A stretch of DNA of 64,000 bases from Henckelia pumila (GCF_033568475.1 NC_133121.1:132898375-132962374); one strand, 5' to 3'; numbered from the stretch's first letter, positions 37,601 through 48,994 are shown. The notes: generated by a model not told the origin, from the letters alone. Program-made: numbers and translations.

Positions 37601-37863
37601 AAGCTGTTGGTCCAGTTCCGGTGTACTGCGACAACACTGGTGCCGTTGCTCAGGCAAAGGAACCAATGTCTCATCAAAGATCCAAACACGTACTGAGGAA
37701 ATACCACATCATCCGGGAGATTGTGGAAAGAGAAGACATCACTGTCGAGAGAGTGACCTCTACAGACAATATCGCTGATCCACTTACTAAGCCCTTGCCA
37801 GGACCATTGTTTGAAAAACATCACGAAGCAATGAGATTACGTAGTATGACTAGTTGGCTTTAG
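34669..37863 (+). pseudogene. copia-2 pol: protease, integrase, RT, RNase H (multiply broken)
   Basis: In order: zinc knuckle, protease (WVLDTGCGSHIC), GAG-pre-integrase (LWHARLGHISSRRM), integrase core (LIHTDVCGPF), RT (catalytic YVDDILLIGND near 36880) and RNase H (STTEAEYIAASAAAKEAVW). Breaks seen: TGA 35632-35634 in the integrase core, TAA 36427-36429 before RT, a non-triplet deletion near 36590, TGA 36938-36940 just after the catalytic site, and a one-base deletion near 37280. The frame then runs to the natural stop at 37861-37863. Copies like this could only move with proteins from elsewhere. Confidence 0.9.
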
Positions 37864-37877
37864 GGCAAGTGGGAGAT

Positions 37878-39765
37878 TGAAAGAGTGGGTGCCCGGTTAG
37901 CCAACTTGTGGCTAAGGGCTTTTATGACTCTATGTATAAACAATCTTTGTTTAATATGATTTACATTTATTAATGGCATTTTCTTTATCTTTCTTCATAT
38001 TGTGATATACCATTGTTGTTTTGATAAAGACCTTGAATATACTATAGTGTAAGTAAGATGAGATAGTGAATAAAGAGAGATCACTATTATGAAACACATC
38101 TTATAATCACTGTATATTATAAACAGTTCCTAGTCAATTGAGCCGTCCGCTAATAAGGATAAGGATCGCTCGAGATTGAGACTAGCATTTGTGATGCCAA
38201 GTACCACGTTTCATTGGTAATGGACATGGAGATGTTCAAAGCATGCAAATGGATATTCATATGACGAATGATCGAACTACCCTATTCGGACTTTCCAAGT
38301 GGTTATTATTATTTGAGTGGATAAGTCCGCGGTTTTGGTTGTACACCATTAGTCCTTACTACTTGAAACATCATTGAGACTCTATATGCTAGTACTATAC
38401 TTTGACTCGTTTACCGACTCTATGGGGTCATCAGGTGTCGGGATTGGATATAGTAACGACACATATAGGATTCGATGCTTTGTTGTCAAGGATTCACCAC
38501 ACGCTTGCGAGTATGGATATCCTATGCGATCTGAGGAGATATTAGTGTGATAAATCTCTGGCCAGAGTACTCGATGTGATTTAGGTTACTTGGTTTCCTA
38601 GTAGCACATGCGATGTCACTATTTGATCTTCAAGATGTGTTGCATAGTTATCGAATCTCGAACGACTCTCGATGTACCAATGGTTGTTGATTTGATCGGG
38701 ATATATGGATGAAGAGACTGTACTGTACGCTAACCAAAACTTACTGGTTCTTGCAGGCACTATCAGTGATACCTAGGGAATCATGGGGCGATGTTTCTAG
38801 ACGCTCTTACCATGATTCGTTGGGCAAGTCGGAAATCGTTGTTCCGAGTCACAAGAAGTTGTGAGCCCACGGCTAGCTGTATCCCTGAACCATTAAGGGT
38901 CACACAAGTAATGGATTACTAAACCCCGTTGAGATAGTTAAATTTAAAGAGTTAAATTTAATGAAAGAGAAGTTGGACTTCTTAACTAAAGGGAGTGGAA
39001 TTTCCTAAAATGACATAGGGATGGACATTTTTGGAAATCACTGAATTTGGATTCAGAAAAATTATCTTGACTTTAGAAGGTGCAGAAATGATTTCTGTGC
39101 ACATTGGTGAAATCGGTTTATCAATCGGAGTCATGATGAATTTTATATTAATTTTTATAATAACGGGCTTGGCTTGTTGGGCTTAAGTTATGGATTGTGG
39201 GCCCTAAGGAGTTAGTGTCCTAATACAATTATAACTTAATCCAGTCTAGAAATTATATATATATATGTGTGTGTAGGTTTCGAAAATAATAACTTTTGAT
39301 CAAGCAATTTTCGAAAATCACACTCTATATTTTCTTAGGGGAATTTCGAATTCCTCTTGTCCCTTTTGAAAAAATTCAGTTTGTGATTTTTCTGAAAAAT
39401 TACATTCTGAATTGATAGATCAAATCTGTTTATTCTCTACGATAAACATCTGATTGATTTCTAGTGCAATCAATCAGAGGGTTTCTGTTTTCTATTCGTG
39501 AACCTAATTCTGGAGATTGATCGAGCGAGTCATCGGTTCCCGGGATTTACAAAAGAGCAGATTAAATCTGTTGGAGTCCATAATCAAGCCTTAGCTTGAA
39601 GAGGTAAAATATTTTAATTGTGAATTTATATTTTTACTTGCAAGATTTTAATCGTTTGGATTTAATACCCATGATATGGAATCGTTCCATATCGAAAAAT
39701 AAAATTTTAAACTTTCGCTGCTCCGAGTATCACATCCGTGTGATCAGAGAACGCGTGGTCCAACA
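37878..39765 (+). repeat. copia-2 3' LTR
   Basis: 1,888 bp partner of 30455-32368. The length difference comes mainly from the (TA)n run and an 8-bp gap near its start. Confidence 0.95.
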
Positions 39766-39770
39766 TATTT

Positions 39771-40733
39771 TTCATCACAATTATAACAAAGACCCTTCTC
39801 ACGACGAGAGGCCATCTCTGTAGGGGATAACCTTCTGATAAATACCGGTGGTTTATCACGGCCATTGCGTGTACCCGAAGCAGGAACCACCGGAGTAGGC
39901 AACAATGAAGGAAGATGTGAACCCTTAGTGTGCCCCCACGGATGCTCTGATTTGGAAAATTCACCACCCGATCACAAACTAGATCTACTTGCTGAAAATT
40001 TGTCATCAAATAGACGAGCTAGGCCCATTGCCTGAACCAGAGAATGCGGCTTATAAACTTGGACTTTACGGCGCAACTCTGGTTGAAGCCCGGAAACAAA
40101 ACAGCTAATTAGAAGAGGCTCAGGAACCCCGTGACTGCGGTTAGACCACTGCTCAAATGAGTGTTGGTAATCGAGTAATGATCCGGATTGCACCAATTTA
40201 CAGATCTGACCAAAAGAGTCCTCAAATTCCGACGGTCCAAAACGTTTTTCCACGGCAACCAAAAATTCCGCCCAACTAGCCAACAATTGATTTTTGTGCA
40301 TCCAATCGTACCAATCGAGCGCATCCCCATCCAAATGAAATGAAGCTATGATTAAACGGTGGGGATCGGAAGTTTGATAGAAGTCAAAATACCTTTGAAT
40401 CCGAGAAATCCAAGCGGACAGATTGGTGCCAGAGAAACGCGGAACCTCTAATCGCATTGTTTTGAATGGAGTTTGGGCATCCATCAATCCCGATGCGGAC
40501 GACCACTGGCGAGGAATAGGCGAGTGCACCGGTGAATCCATGGTGGTTTCCTCATGCGAAGTAGGGTTTCGGTGAATATACTGCTCAACTTTCGCATCCA
40601 AAGTCTGTAACCCTATCGCCAAATCCTTCATTGAATTATTGAGTAATTCAATGTTATGCGCCTGATTATCTTGCATTGTTGCCAATTTAGCCAAAATCTC
40701 ATCGATTTTTGCCTGCCGCGTTCCATCGGCCAT
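39771..40733 (-). pseudogene. gypsy-2 gag (in-frame stop; cut by copia-2)
   Basis: The frame starts at ATG 40733 (MADGTRQAKIDEIL). It has a coiled-coil-like head and a retrotransposon gag domain (LDGDALDWYDWMHKNQ). A TGA at 39972-39974 interrupts it. The frame then continues to a zinc-knuckle start, KGLCYNCDEKY, where copia-2 entered. Across the insertion, counting one TSD copy, the frame is kept and continues at 30449. Confidence 0.85.
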
Positions 40734-40764
40734 GTTGAGAATCACAACAAGACGAGAGCACCAA

Positions 40765-41094
40765 TAATAGAAGGGGAAAGCTTGTTCGAGGAAGCCAACC
40801 TCCAAAGAATTGTATAAGGGAGGAAGGAAGAATTCTCAGAAGAAGAATATTTTTATTCAGATTTTGTTTACGGTTTCAATCAATACAATATTCTCCTTTT
40901 TCCTCTCTATTTATAGTCATGTATTTAATACTACACTTTCACCCCTTTTTATGACCCTATTTGCATATACATCCTCCTATAAAATTACTATCTACTCCTC
41001 CTATTCTTGTGTAACTACATAATCCACCAAATGTGTTGGTAAGCTCCTCATTCTTGTGCTCCTGGTGCCTTGTACATCATCAATAGCTGCATCA
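40765..41094 (-). repeat. gypsy-2 5' LTR
   Basis: 330 bp partner of 26606-26935. Its inner terminal dinucleotide has changed (TA instead of the usual CA, read on the minus strand). Confidence 0.95.
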
Positions 41095-41385
41095 CTAGCA
41101 GCAGTGGATCAAAAGTGGCATTAAAAGATGAAATAGAGGAATCCATGAGAGCGGTGAGTTAATAGCTCTTTGATACCAAGTTAAAAGAATATCTTGAGAG
41201 ACAATATTATATTATCATTAATTGAATGAAAATATCACATCATTGTTACCGTACAGTATATATTTGGAAAAAAATCTATATATCGAGAAGTTACCAATGA
41301 GATGACAAGTAACAAACTAGTAACAATAAACTCTACAATGATTTATTTACATGTCTATACAATTTACATAATCTAATATTTTATC
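41095..41385 (-). pseudogene. copia-3 relic: gag start, primer site and LTR edge
   Basis: On the minus strand ATG at 41146 begins a copia gag (MDSSISSFNATFDPLLLATS). It crosses the gypsy-2 target site and continues at 26605. Just upstream the minus strand reads CTTGGTATCAAAGAGC (41181-41166), close to the initiator tRNA-Met primer site. The sequence right of it, from about 41183, would be the inner edge of its 5' LTR. So gypsy-2 landed in the gag of this older copia. Confidence 0.6.
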
Positions 41386-41899
41386 AGATAATAATGGATT
41401 GGGGGTGAAAACAATTTTAATACGATATTTTTTTTATATATAAAACAATAGTTTATATTCCATATCCATGCTAATGTTTAATTTATGGGTAAATGATTTA
41501 AAAATCTCTACCAACCCTTCAAACTTTATCTTAACTCCCTAACCACAATTTTCTTTATTTCAACTCCCTAGTGGTCCCCATTTTTGAATTAAATATTATT
41601 TAGCAACTAATCCTTTGTACGTGGCATTGTTAACCTATCGAACCAGTCCCGGCCATACAAGACTATCAGTTACGTAAAGTTTCCAGCCGATATACTCCGA
41701 ATTAGGGTCCAACATGCTTCCGTGAGATGAAATAAATTTAAATACCTCTTTGACCAAAATGTCGTCGGGTCATACCTGCCGAGTTTTACGAAGTGCTCCT
41801 CACACTTCAACCACGCAGTCGCAACAGATGGTTTCTGCACAAGCTCCTTCAATGACAACCAGCACAGTCTTAATTCGTTTTCTACCTTAAGGCGTATGG
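41386..41899. other. Unassigned stretch with an unrecognised minus-strand frame
   Basis: A minus-strand frame at about 41885-41670 reads through ELRLCWLSLKELVQKPSV and ends ...SISAGNFT. It has no start of its own, and I recognise no domain. It could be a captured exon, a relic or viral end sequence. The rest shows nothing identifiable. Confidence 0.3.
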
Positions 41900-41941
41900 T
41901 ATATAAATTTAATTATAAAATATGAGCATAAAAGAACAAGA

Positions 41942-42006
41942 GGCTTTAAAGAAATTATTCAGACATGATATTATTACATAAATCAACTCCTTTGAAGAGG
42001 AGAAGA
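41942..42006 (-). promoter_or_regulatory. Pararetroviral leader arm complementary to 49141-49207
   Basis: The minus strand here shares the ordered blocks TCTTCTCCTC, CAAAG, AATAATAT and ATGTCTGAATAATT with the plus strand of 49141-49207. In a genome-length RNA, which wraps from this end to the primer-site end, the two would pair. Such a leader stem is the structure used for ribosome shunting in the family. Pairing is inferred from sequence only. Confidence 0.55.
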
Positions 42007-42147
42007 CAACTTGTTTAGCTACTCATAGTAGCCTTGTTCTTGTAATACATAAAGAAAACTTAATACAATAGAGAGAGAAATATTACAACAATTTATTTGT
42101 AAGAAAACTGAAGGGAATGATCGACATCTTCAGCTTCCTTGAACGCT

Positions 42148-42158
42148 TGTATTTATAG
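42148..42158 (-). promoter_or_regulatory. TATA box of the pararetroviral 35S-like promoter
   Basis: The minus strand reads AGCTATAAATACAAG downstream of the last viral ORF, where the pregenomic promoter belongs. Transcription would start near 42120. Confidence 0.65.
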
Positions 42159-42220
42159 CTGAGGTTTCACTCGTTTCACCGAGAAACTTCAGGGAATCTT
42201 ACAGCTATCTTCTATTTCTT

Positions 42221-42314
42221 TATGCCATTATTGATAGCATCTTTTACTAGTGGAGGAGGCAGCTGTCTTGTATTTTTTATGCCATTATTGATGACATCTT
42301 TTACTAGTGGAGGA
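42221..42314. repeat. Duplicated 37-bp promoter segment
   Basis: Two copies, 42221-42257 and 42278-42314, share 'tatgccattattgat' and 'catcttttactagtggagga' and differ at only a few bases. They sit about 60-160 bp upstream of the TATA box, the position of an enhancer. Confidence 0.8.
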
Positions 42315-42351
42315 ATCACATGTCTGCCACTTTCTTTTGACTTTATTCTCC

Positions 42352-43738
42352 TCACATGCCTGCTTTATTGTTGTCGGGGCATCTTTTGCTTTTGAAGTAG
42401 GCCCCTGTGAAAACGCATCTTTGGTGGTCCTTGTCCATCTTTTCTTGTCTCGGAAAAATCTTTTCGATCCGTTCGGGGTCTGAAGTTTTTTCCGAATTCT
42501 GGCTCCTTCTGGTTGGGACACTCTGGGCAGATGTTCTCTGATTATCTTCCGATATGAGCCATGTTACAAAATTTTTGGCGAGTCTCTTTACTCCCCGGCA
42601 GCTTGTTGTTCCATAAAAAGTTTCTCTTCTTTTCGAAGAGTTCTTCCGCAAAAGCCGTAGTTTTTCCTGTCATTGTGTTTAACAGGAATGATTTGTTCAC
42701 AGAATTCTGATAAAATTTGAACGAAAACTTGACCTTGTCCATCTCGGTGAGACAAACCCAAATACCCCATGCCCTTCTGGTTGAGATTTCATTTTCTCCA
42801 AAAGTGGACACTAATGGTATTTCCTCAGGAATATGGTCCTTAATGAATCTTTGATTATTCATGTCAGGCCTCCTTAGCTTGATGAAATGAAAGGGTTCGT
42901 GTGATCCTTTTCCTGTTGGTTCTGGAGCTGCACTAAAGAAATATAATTCAAGCACATCTCCTCTGGACAAATGGTCGTTATTTGCCCATGTTTCTTGGAC
43001 TGCTTCCTGAATCCATTTGGGTAATTGTGATATCTACGGGAAGCTTGGTGACGTTGTATAAACTGAGGCCAAGACTCCAAATTCATACCAAAGCTTTACA
43101 TCCTTATGATTGACATTGTTTTTTAGCCATACCCTTGGATATATCCCTGCAACATCAACCCTGCAAGTGTTAGGGTTAATTTCACTTCTTGTACTTAATT
43201 TCTCCCACCTCTGTTGATAAACCTGAAATGGAGAAATAATAGCTGGATTAGTATCGATCTTAGATTTGCCCTTGTCAGTGTTGGACCTAAGATTGATCTC
43301 TTCCTCTTTTACCCCAGAGGCGGAGGGTTGACTTGATGAGGAATCCTCATCAATTTTTGCTTCATCTGGATCATCAAAAGCTGATGATAGATTAGCACTT
43401 GTTTCTTGAGTTTTAGCTTCCTCAACATCTTGTTTTTCAACCGGTGGTTGTATTTCTTGTTTTTGTAAAACCAATGGTTTTAGCATATCTTGTTTATAAG
43501 AAACCAATGGTTTCTCTATGGCCTTTACAATTGGCCCTTGAATAGCAGTTCATAGTTGTGTTTGAGCTTGCATACATCCTGTAATTCGATTAGATACTTT
43601 TATCCGATCAGCTTATTGTAACCTGCCGGCCATTTCAGCATTAATGGCTAACTGGTTGAACTCGGTTTGAAGCAACCCAAGGTATTCCCTGAGATGCCTC
43701 TGCATTTTCATGATGGAATCCACGTCACTGCCTTCCAT
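42352..43738 (-). pseudogene. Pararetroviral downstream ORF (transactivator position), broken
   Basis: The frame starts at ATG 43738, overlapping the end of the polymerase ORF by 14 nt. It carries an acidic and serine-rich middle (about 43330-43390), then a conserved-looking segment (PRVWLKNNVNHKDVKLWYEF, near 43110) and a C-terminal part to about 42542. In-frame stops occur near 43613 and 43550, at 43034-43036 and at 42542-42544. By position it corresponds to the inclusion-body/translation transactivator gene of related viruses. I see no diagnostic motif, so that role is inferred from place alone. Confidence 0.6.
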
Positions 43739-45746
43739 CTCTTGTTAAAAAATCTGCAAGAATATTTTCATGAGATTTAATAATAACAATATCAAAAATA
43801 TAATTTTGACATAATGCTTGCCATCTTAATAACCTAACTTTCTCAGGTTTAGATTCAATCTTATTTTTTAAGAAAGCTTTTACCTATGTGTTATCAATCT
43901 TTAGCGTGAATTTTTTAGCAAGTAAAAATAATGGCCATTTTTCGAAAGCCCTTTTAACTGCATAAAATTCCTCTTCGTTGATATGCCATCTGATGGCCTC
44001 TGATTCTGAAAAAAAACCGCTACAGTATCTGCATGGTATTTCTCCATCCGGAGTGATCTTGGTAAGGACTGCTGCCCACCAATCGTCACTAGCATCCGTA
44101 AATAAAACCAGATCATCTTCATCTTCGGGTATAGCCATTTTTGGGAGATTCTTACATATCTCCTTTAATTGGTTTACCCCTTGAGTATGGTCTTCGGTCC
44201 ATATAAACCTAGCATCCTTTTTTAACAAAGGACTGAACACCTTTCTGTACATTGCTAGGTTGTTAATGAACATGCCTGCGAAATTAACTACTACAAGAAA
44301 ACTCTGGAGTTGTTTTATGTCTTTGAGTTTATCTGGAAAATTTTTTACCTTTTCCACAATATGGGGTTGTAGAATTATTCCAGTTTCATCAATCTCAATA
44401 CCAAGGAATTCAATTTTCCTTGTTCCTATGACTGCTTTCTTTTCAGATAAGACCAGTCCTTCTTGTTTACAAATTTTAGAGAAAATCTCTAAGTGTTTAA
44501 CATGTTCGTCTATATTTTTTGATGCTATAAGAATATCATCAATATAAACAAACATAAAGTTAAAATAATCTTTAAAAAGGTTATCCATCTTTCTTTGAAA
44601 TATCTGGGGTGCATTAGCCAATCCCATAGGCATAACTTCCCAAATATAGTGTCCTTGTGGAGTAGAGAAGGCTGTGAATTTCTTACTGCCTTCTTCCATT
44701 CGAATCTGGTAAAATCCAGACTTACAATCAAATTTTGAAAACACTCTAGCATTTCGTACACAGCTAATTATGTGTTCTGTACTCGGTATGAAGTCATCAA
44801 ACTCCAGGATTTTATTAATACCTTGGTAGTTAATAACTAACCTGGGTTTCCCTCTTTTTATTTCACCATGATTTCTGACCAGAAATCCTGGGCTGCTATA
44901 TGGTGAAACTCCTTCTTTGATTAAACCAAGGTCCAAATGTTCCTTGATAATTATTCTCATATCCCTTTGATTTGTTATGTTCATCGGGATAGGCTTATAT
45001 CTGACGAATTCATACTCTTTGCCTTCCTTTAGAGTAAGACTAGCTTTGAGTTGATTTCTATCCCACCATGCTAAAGGATGCTCGTTGTAACTTTCTTTGA
45101 ACCTTTTTTTGACATCTTCAAGGGATACCTTATTTTCTAACTCTATATCTCTGTGATTTAGAGTCACCTTGAGAAGCTCCATATCCTCTGTTTGGAGTTT
45201 TTGTTCTGTTATTATTTTCAACATGGTTTCTCCAAACCTTCTTGGATCTTTCATCTTTGGGTGAAAAAGTTGTCCTTTATCACCACGCTGGCTGCAAAAT
45301 ATTATCAGCAATTTTCAATAAAAAGCAACTTTGAGTCTTTGAACGATAATTTTATGATCACAAACTGTAGTGAACATAAGTTTTCTTGACTCATTGTCTT
45401 GTGTGTACTTCTTAAACATTTGTAAGAAGTTATTTTCTAACAGGATATCAGCTCTTGTATCATGGAAATAGATTGGTGGTGTCTTTACCTTGTACCAAGG
45501 TGTTTGACCTGCTCCTTCCATGAGGATTTCTGCTTGTTTTATTCCTTTGCAAAGAATTAAAATTCTTCTAGAGAAATCCCGTCCAGCAATTTTTGGCAAT
45601 TCTTCTTCACATTCTTCAGGAAAGACTCCTCTTTTTGCTGTAAAAATTCCTGCTCCCGAGTCAATATAAGCTGCAAAGTATTCAGCCTTATATTGTTCAT
45701 ACAACATTCCTATTGAAATGTATATGGAGAAAGGACTTCTTGTCAT
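43725..45746 (-). pseudogene. Pararetroviral protease-RT-RNase H ORF, two in-frame stops
   Basis: One frame of 674 codons runs from ATG 45746 to the natural stop 43725-43727, broken at 45315-45317 and 43884-43886. The aspartic protease motif YIDSGAG lies near 45665. RT has the catalytic FVYIDDILIA near 44545, preceded by the family block PQGHYIWEVMPMGLANAP. RNase H begins LVLFTDASDDWWAAV near 44110. The enzyme would copy the pregenomic RNA to DNA in the cytoplasm. No integrase follows, as expected for Caulimoviridae. It overlaps the small upstream ORF by 4 nt (ATGA). Confidence 0.9.
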
Positions 45747-46009
45747 TTTTTAAAGGGATTACTAAATGACCCTGCCATTTTTAATAGACTGTGTTGCAAC
45801 TCAGTAATCCGATTAAGACTTTTCACCTTTAGTTTTCCTAAGGCTTCAGAATGTAGAGTATGGTTACTTCTTTCTACTTCTTCGATGCGTCCTAGTAAAT
45901 CATGTTCATGACTTACTAATTTCAATAGTTGCTTCTTTCTCTGTTTGTAAACAGAGTTTTCGAATCTGTTTAAGGGATTGTCCCTTATCCAATTCTCTTG
46001 GTTTTTCAT
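45743..46009 (-). CDS. Small pararetroviral ORF, virion-associated-protein-like (88 aa)
   Basis: Intact frame from ATG 46009 to TGA 45743-45745. It has a heptad-like helical body (LLKLVSHEHDLLGRIEEVE, then LNRITELQHSLLKM) and a basic tail, NPFKK. Size, coiled coil, basic tail and place just before the polymerase ORF, with an ATGA overlap, suggest the virion-associated/DNA-binding protein of the family. The function is inference. It is one of two viral frames that remain open. Confidence 0.55.
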   Translation of the reverse strand: MKNQENWIRDNPLNRFENSVYKQRKKQLLKLVSHEHDLLGRIEEVERSNHTLHSEALGKLKVKSLNRITELQHSLLKMAGSFSNPFKK

Positions 46010-46021
46010 CTCGTAGAATTT

Positions 46022-47200
46022 TTATTGAATCCTCCAAGTCTTCTCTTTTGCCATAAATTCTATTCCTTTTTCAAGGCGTTTCCATGGTTTATGGTCCTCC
46101 AGAAATTCTAGGCCAAGAATGAGCTGATCCATTTCTTTTCCTGGAATTCCACAGATTTGAACTTCCAATTCTCCAATATTTATCACTCCTTGGTGAGTTC
46201 CTTTTTCTTGTTGTTCCAAATAGTAAATCGAGTTACAAGGGAACTAATTTCGATGACTTGTAATTTCGAATACTATTTTCACTTCTTTCCATCCTTCTAG
46301 AGATCTAAGTTTTCCTATTATAGAAAACTCATTTTCTTCTGGTAGAATTTCTTGAATAGGAGATTTGTCCCATCTCCTACTTGTCATTCGGTCTCCTTGG
46401 AAAGATAACCTTCAGGGTTCTATTTTAAGGTCTCTGTATAGAACAAGTCTGTCTTGAATTTGAATGTCTGTTTCCTGAATTAAAGGAAACTCGATTTTTT
46501 CCGGGTATATTGCGTGAGCAACTTTCCCAAATATCTCTGGAATTTCAATGAACTCATTTCTAATAAATAATTCAGAATGGTGAATATTAGAAAGAGCATA
46601 TGAAATTTGATATGTAATAGAATATGACTTATTACCTTCATTCATTAGTCTTTTTTCCTTGAAGTTTTGATGCAACGTCAAGGTTCGACTAAAATCTCTA
46701 TCAGCTAAATTGTAGGCTATTCTTGGATAAATAACTCCCACAATTTTTCCTGCGCACAAATTTCCTGAGATAGTTCCTAGAACCGCATCTTGTATATTCT
46801 TCATTCTTTTATCGCATACTACGATATCTATGGGTGAATCTATTCCTTTTTTAAAAGTAGCTTTGATCATAATCTGGATTGCTCCAATATGAATCCAAGA
46901 CATTGTCTTTGCTACTTCTGCTTTTAATTTCTGTAATTCCTCTCGAATTTCTTCAAAGGGAATCAACTGCATCTCAATTTGATTACTGGTTAATTCCATA
47001 GGAATTGCCATTTTCCTTCTGGATACCTTATAAATCAAATTATGTCTTCTTTGTCTTAGCCCTAGGTTTCTTAAAACTCTTTCAACTTGTCATGCCGAAA
47101 ATCCTTGGTACTTCTGTAGTGTTGGATTTTCTCTCATAATCTTTTGAACCATATTATGAGATATCGTGGTTTGACTAAAGAACCCAGCCAAACTTTCATG
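46022..47200 (-). pseudogene. Pararetroviral movement-protein region, broken
   Basis: The same frame as the capsid-like region continues here. The core (47038-46412) contains WIHIGAIQIMIKATF, the NLADRDFSRTLTLHQNF block and YSITYQISYALSNIHHSE, the pattern of Caulimoviridae movement proteins (30K superfamily), which carry virus through plasmodesmata. In-frame stops lie near 47090, at 46412-46414 and near 46243. The C-terminal part continues to 46022. The movement region seems fused behind the capsid region in one polyprotein. Confidence 0.8.
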
Positions 47201-47209
47201 TGTTTCATG

Positions 47210-48512
47210 TCAAAACACCTCCTCTTTACTCTGATTTTGATTCTGATTCATCCTCAGAAACTTCTTGACTAAATAATATCTCTTCTTCGTATATGCTTTC
47301 ATCTGAGGGATATCCTCAAATTGATATACTTTGACTAGATCTTGAAAGAAAACCGCATCATCCATATCTGGTGTTTCTTCAAAGAATTTGACTCCTTTTT
47401 TCTCGTTTTCTGGATAATTTGTAGATATATGTCCTTTTGCTCCAGATGTCCAGCAGTTGCAATCCTTGAAACTTTCACTTGCCCTTGTATGAGTTCTTCT
47501 GAAAGTTCTTCTTGATGGTGTTCTTCCTCTGCTTTGTGATGAGCCTGTTGCTGGGGGCGTTCTTGTAGGTCCACTTCTTCTACCTGATCTATAAGATCTG
47601 GCTTTTTGTTTGGACCAAAATTTTCTTGGTTTCCAAGAACTCTTCATTCTTTTATTATAGGGATTATTTCTGAATTTCTTCCTTTTAAATCCCTATGTTC
47701 TGTTTCCAATGATCATTGGAAGATCATTTTCTCTAAAACACAAAGGTGTACGCTTATCTATACCCCTTATTTTCTTGTAGTTCTTTTGTAATGCTGCCAT
47801 ATGACACCATTCTGCCAATTTTCCTTTCAAAAAGGACGCACGTCTTGCCAATGTATCAAGATTACCTGGAACGTATTCTTTAATCAACATTTCTCTCCAG
47901 GGACTTGACATTTTTGCGAAAAATAGCGGAATAGCTACATTTTCCTCGACTCCCGAATTCCATCTGTATTTAGTGAATAACATAATGTATTCATCAACTA
48001 AACAGATATCATGTAACTTGAGGCTATACAGAGCTTGAGTATATCTTCTCTTTTTCTCTGTATCTTGATTATTGAAATAATCTACCCCTATGAATTGTGC
48101 TTTAAATAGTGGCCATTCTTTCTCCAATCTCGCTGAGGGATTCTCCTGCTAAGATTGATTCCTTCGTATCTGGCATAGTCATCTCCCATGCGATCTTGAC
48201 AGATCCCATTAGACTCATTTCTAGAAGTTTAATGAATCCTTCTTTATTGAGATCTAATGTCCCTGCTGCAATTCTCATAGTTGACGTCCAATCATTTATA
48301 AGATCTTCTCTGTTTTTGAAGTCCAAAACATCAAGGTTTAACATAACCCCATAAGGATGTATCGGGTCTAAAACAGTTTTTCCATAAGGAGTTTGATGTA
48401 GTGGTATTTTACTCCTTCTTGATCTGGTTCCTGCTGGATGTGAATTTTCTCCCACATGAAACTCACTATGTGGTTCTTCTGTTTTTACCACATATCTTGG
48501 GGGATTTCCCAT
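47210..48512 (-). pseudogene. Pararetroviral capsid-like region with degenerate zinc knuckle
   Basis: Two overlapping pieces in different frames (48512-48102 and 48127-47693) show a frameshift near 48115. The second frame continues to 47210 past a stop at 47693-47695. Helical capsid-like sequence (LAEWCHMAALQKNYKKIRG) precedes a basic RS-rich stretch and the remnant CNCWTSGAKGHISTNYP. That remnant keeps C, C and H of the family's nucleic-acid-binding knuckle but lacks two cysteines at the expected places. It is followed by acidic residues. The region would have formed the virion coat. Confidence 0.75.
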
Positions 48513-48622
48513 GGGTTGTTCACCCTCAGAAAAATTTATTTTTAGATCTACAACTTTGAGATTCGCAAAAGAATCCGCAAGATCTTGTAGATCCTCGAGA
48601 TTTAATCTTTCTAAAGTAGTTA

Positions 48623-48994
48623 TCAGATAGTGTTTTTCTCTGATACTACTTTTATAAGATTAATCATCATTTCATCATTAGTTAAAGGTTTTTGAACCAT
48701 TTTGGTTTTACCTTTCTGATGTAACAAAGGTCTGGTACCAAACGAGAGTGGTAACCTTCCTCCTGTATTTCCTTTTCTAGAACCAGAAGTATGTTCTAAG
48801 TTTAGGATTTTATTTTGAAGATCCTTTAGAGTTCCAAGAATTTCTTCTTGTTTCTTAAGGATTTCTTCAATTTGTCGAGGTATTTCATACAACTGATTGC
48901 TATAATATTGTACCGTCTTTTGAATTTCTCTAAGATCTCCGGAGAGCTTAGAGGAATCTGGGGTAATCTCTAAAAATTTAGAGTTAGAAAACAT
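48623..48994 (-). CDS. Pararetroviral N-terminal coiled-coil ORF (123 aa)
   Basis: Intact frame from ATG 48994, the first after the primer site. The middle is a strong coiled coil (EIPRQIEEILKKQEEILGTL), followed by a glycine-rich linker and a basic segment. It is either a small separate ORF or the head of the capsid polyprotein. I do not recognise a family. Its place, 210 nt after the primer site, fits the first viral ORF. Confidence 0.5.
   Translation of the reverse strand: MFSNSKFLEITPDSSKLSGDLREIQKTVQYYSNQLYEIPRQIEEILKKQEEILGTLKDLQNKILNLEHTSGSRKGNTGGRLPLSFGTRPLLHQKGKTKMVQKPLTNDEMMINLIKVVSEKNTI

Larger units (their letters stand above)
30455..39765 (+). mobile_element. Ty1/copia retrotransposon 'copia-2', inactive
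   Basis: A 9,311-bp element with LTRs of 1,914 and 1,888 bp and a perfect TSD TATTT (30450-30454 and 39766-39770). It is inserted in the zinc-knuckle codons of gypsy-2 gag. After the left LTR comes GTGGCGTCAGAGCC, a primer site with two mismatches to the initiator tRNA-Met consensus. The polypurine tract GGCAAGTGGGAGA (37864-37876) precedes the right LTR. Long LTRs and the gag type suggest the Angela/Tork group (inference). About 47 substitutions separate the LTRs by eye (about 2.5%). Several stops and shifts make it non-autonomous. Confidence 0.95.
26606..41094 (-). mobile_element. Ty3/gypsy chromovirus 'gypsy-2', interrupted by copia-2
   Basis: LTRs of 330 bp each with a perfect TSD CTAGC (26601-26605 and 41095-41099). 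Without copia-2 the element is about 5.17 kb, a compact size that fits Reina-type chromoviruses (inference). The polypurine tract AGGGGAAGGGTAA abuts the left LTR at 26936. The minus strand next to the right LTR reads TTGGTGCTCTCGTC, the probable primer site, not initiator Met. The coding frame is broken by stops and single-base indels. LTRs differ at about 12 of 330 positions (by eye), making it the oldest of the four dated elements. Confidence 0.95.
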
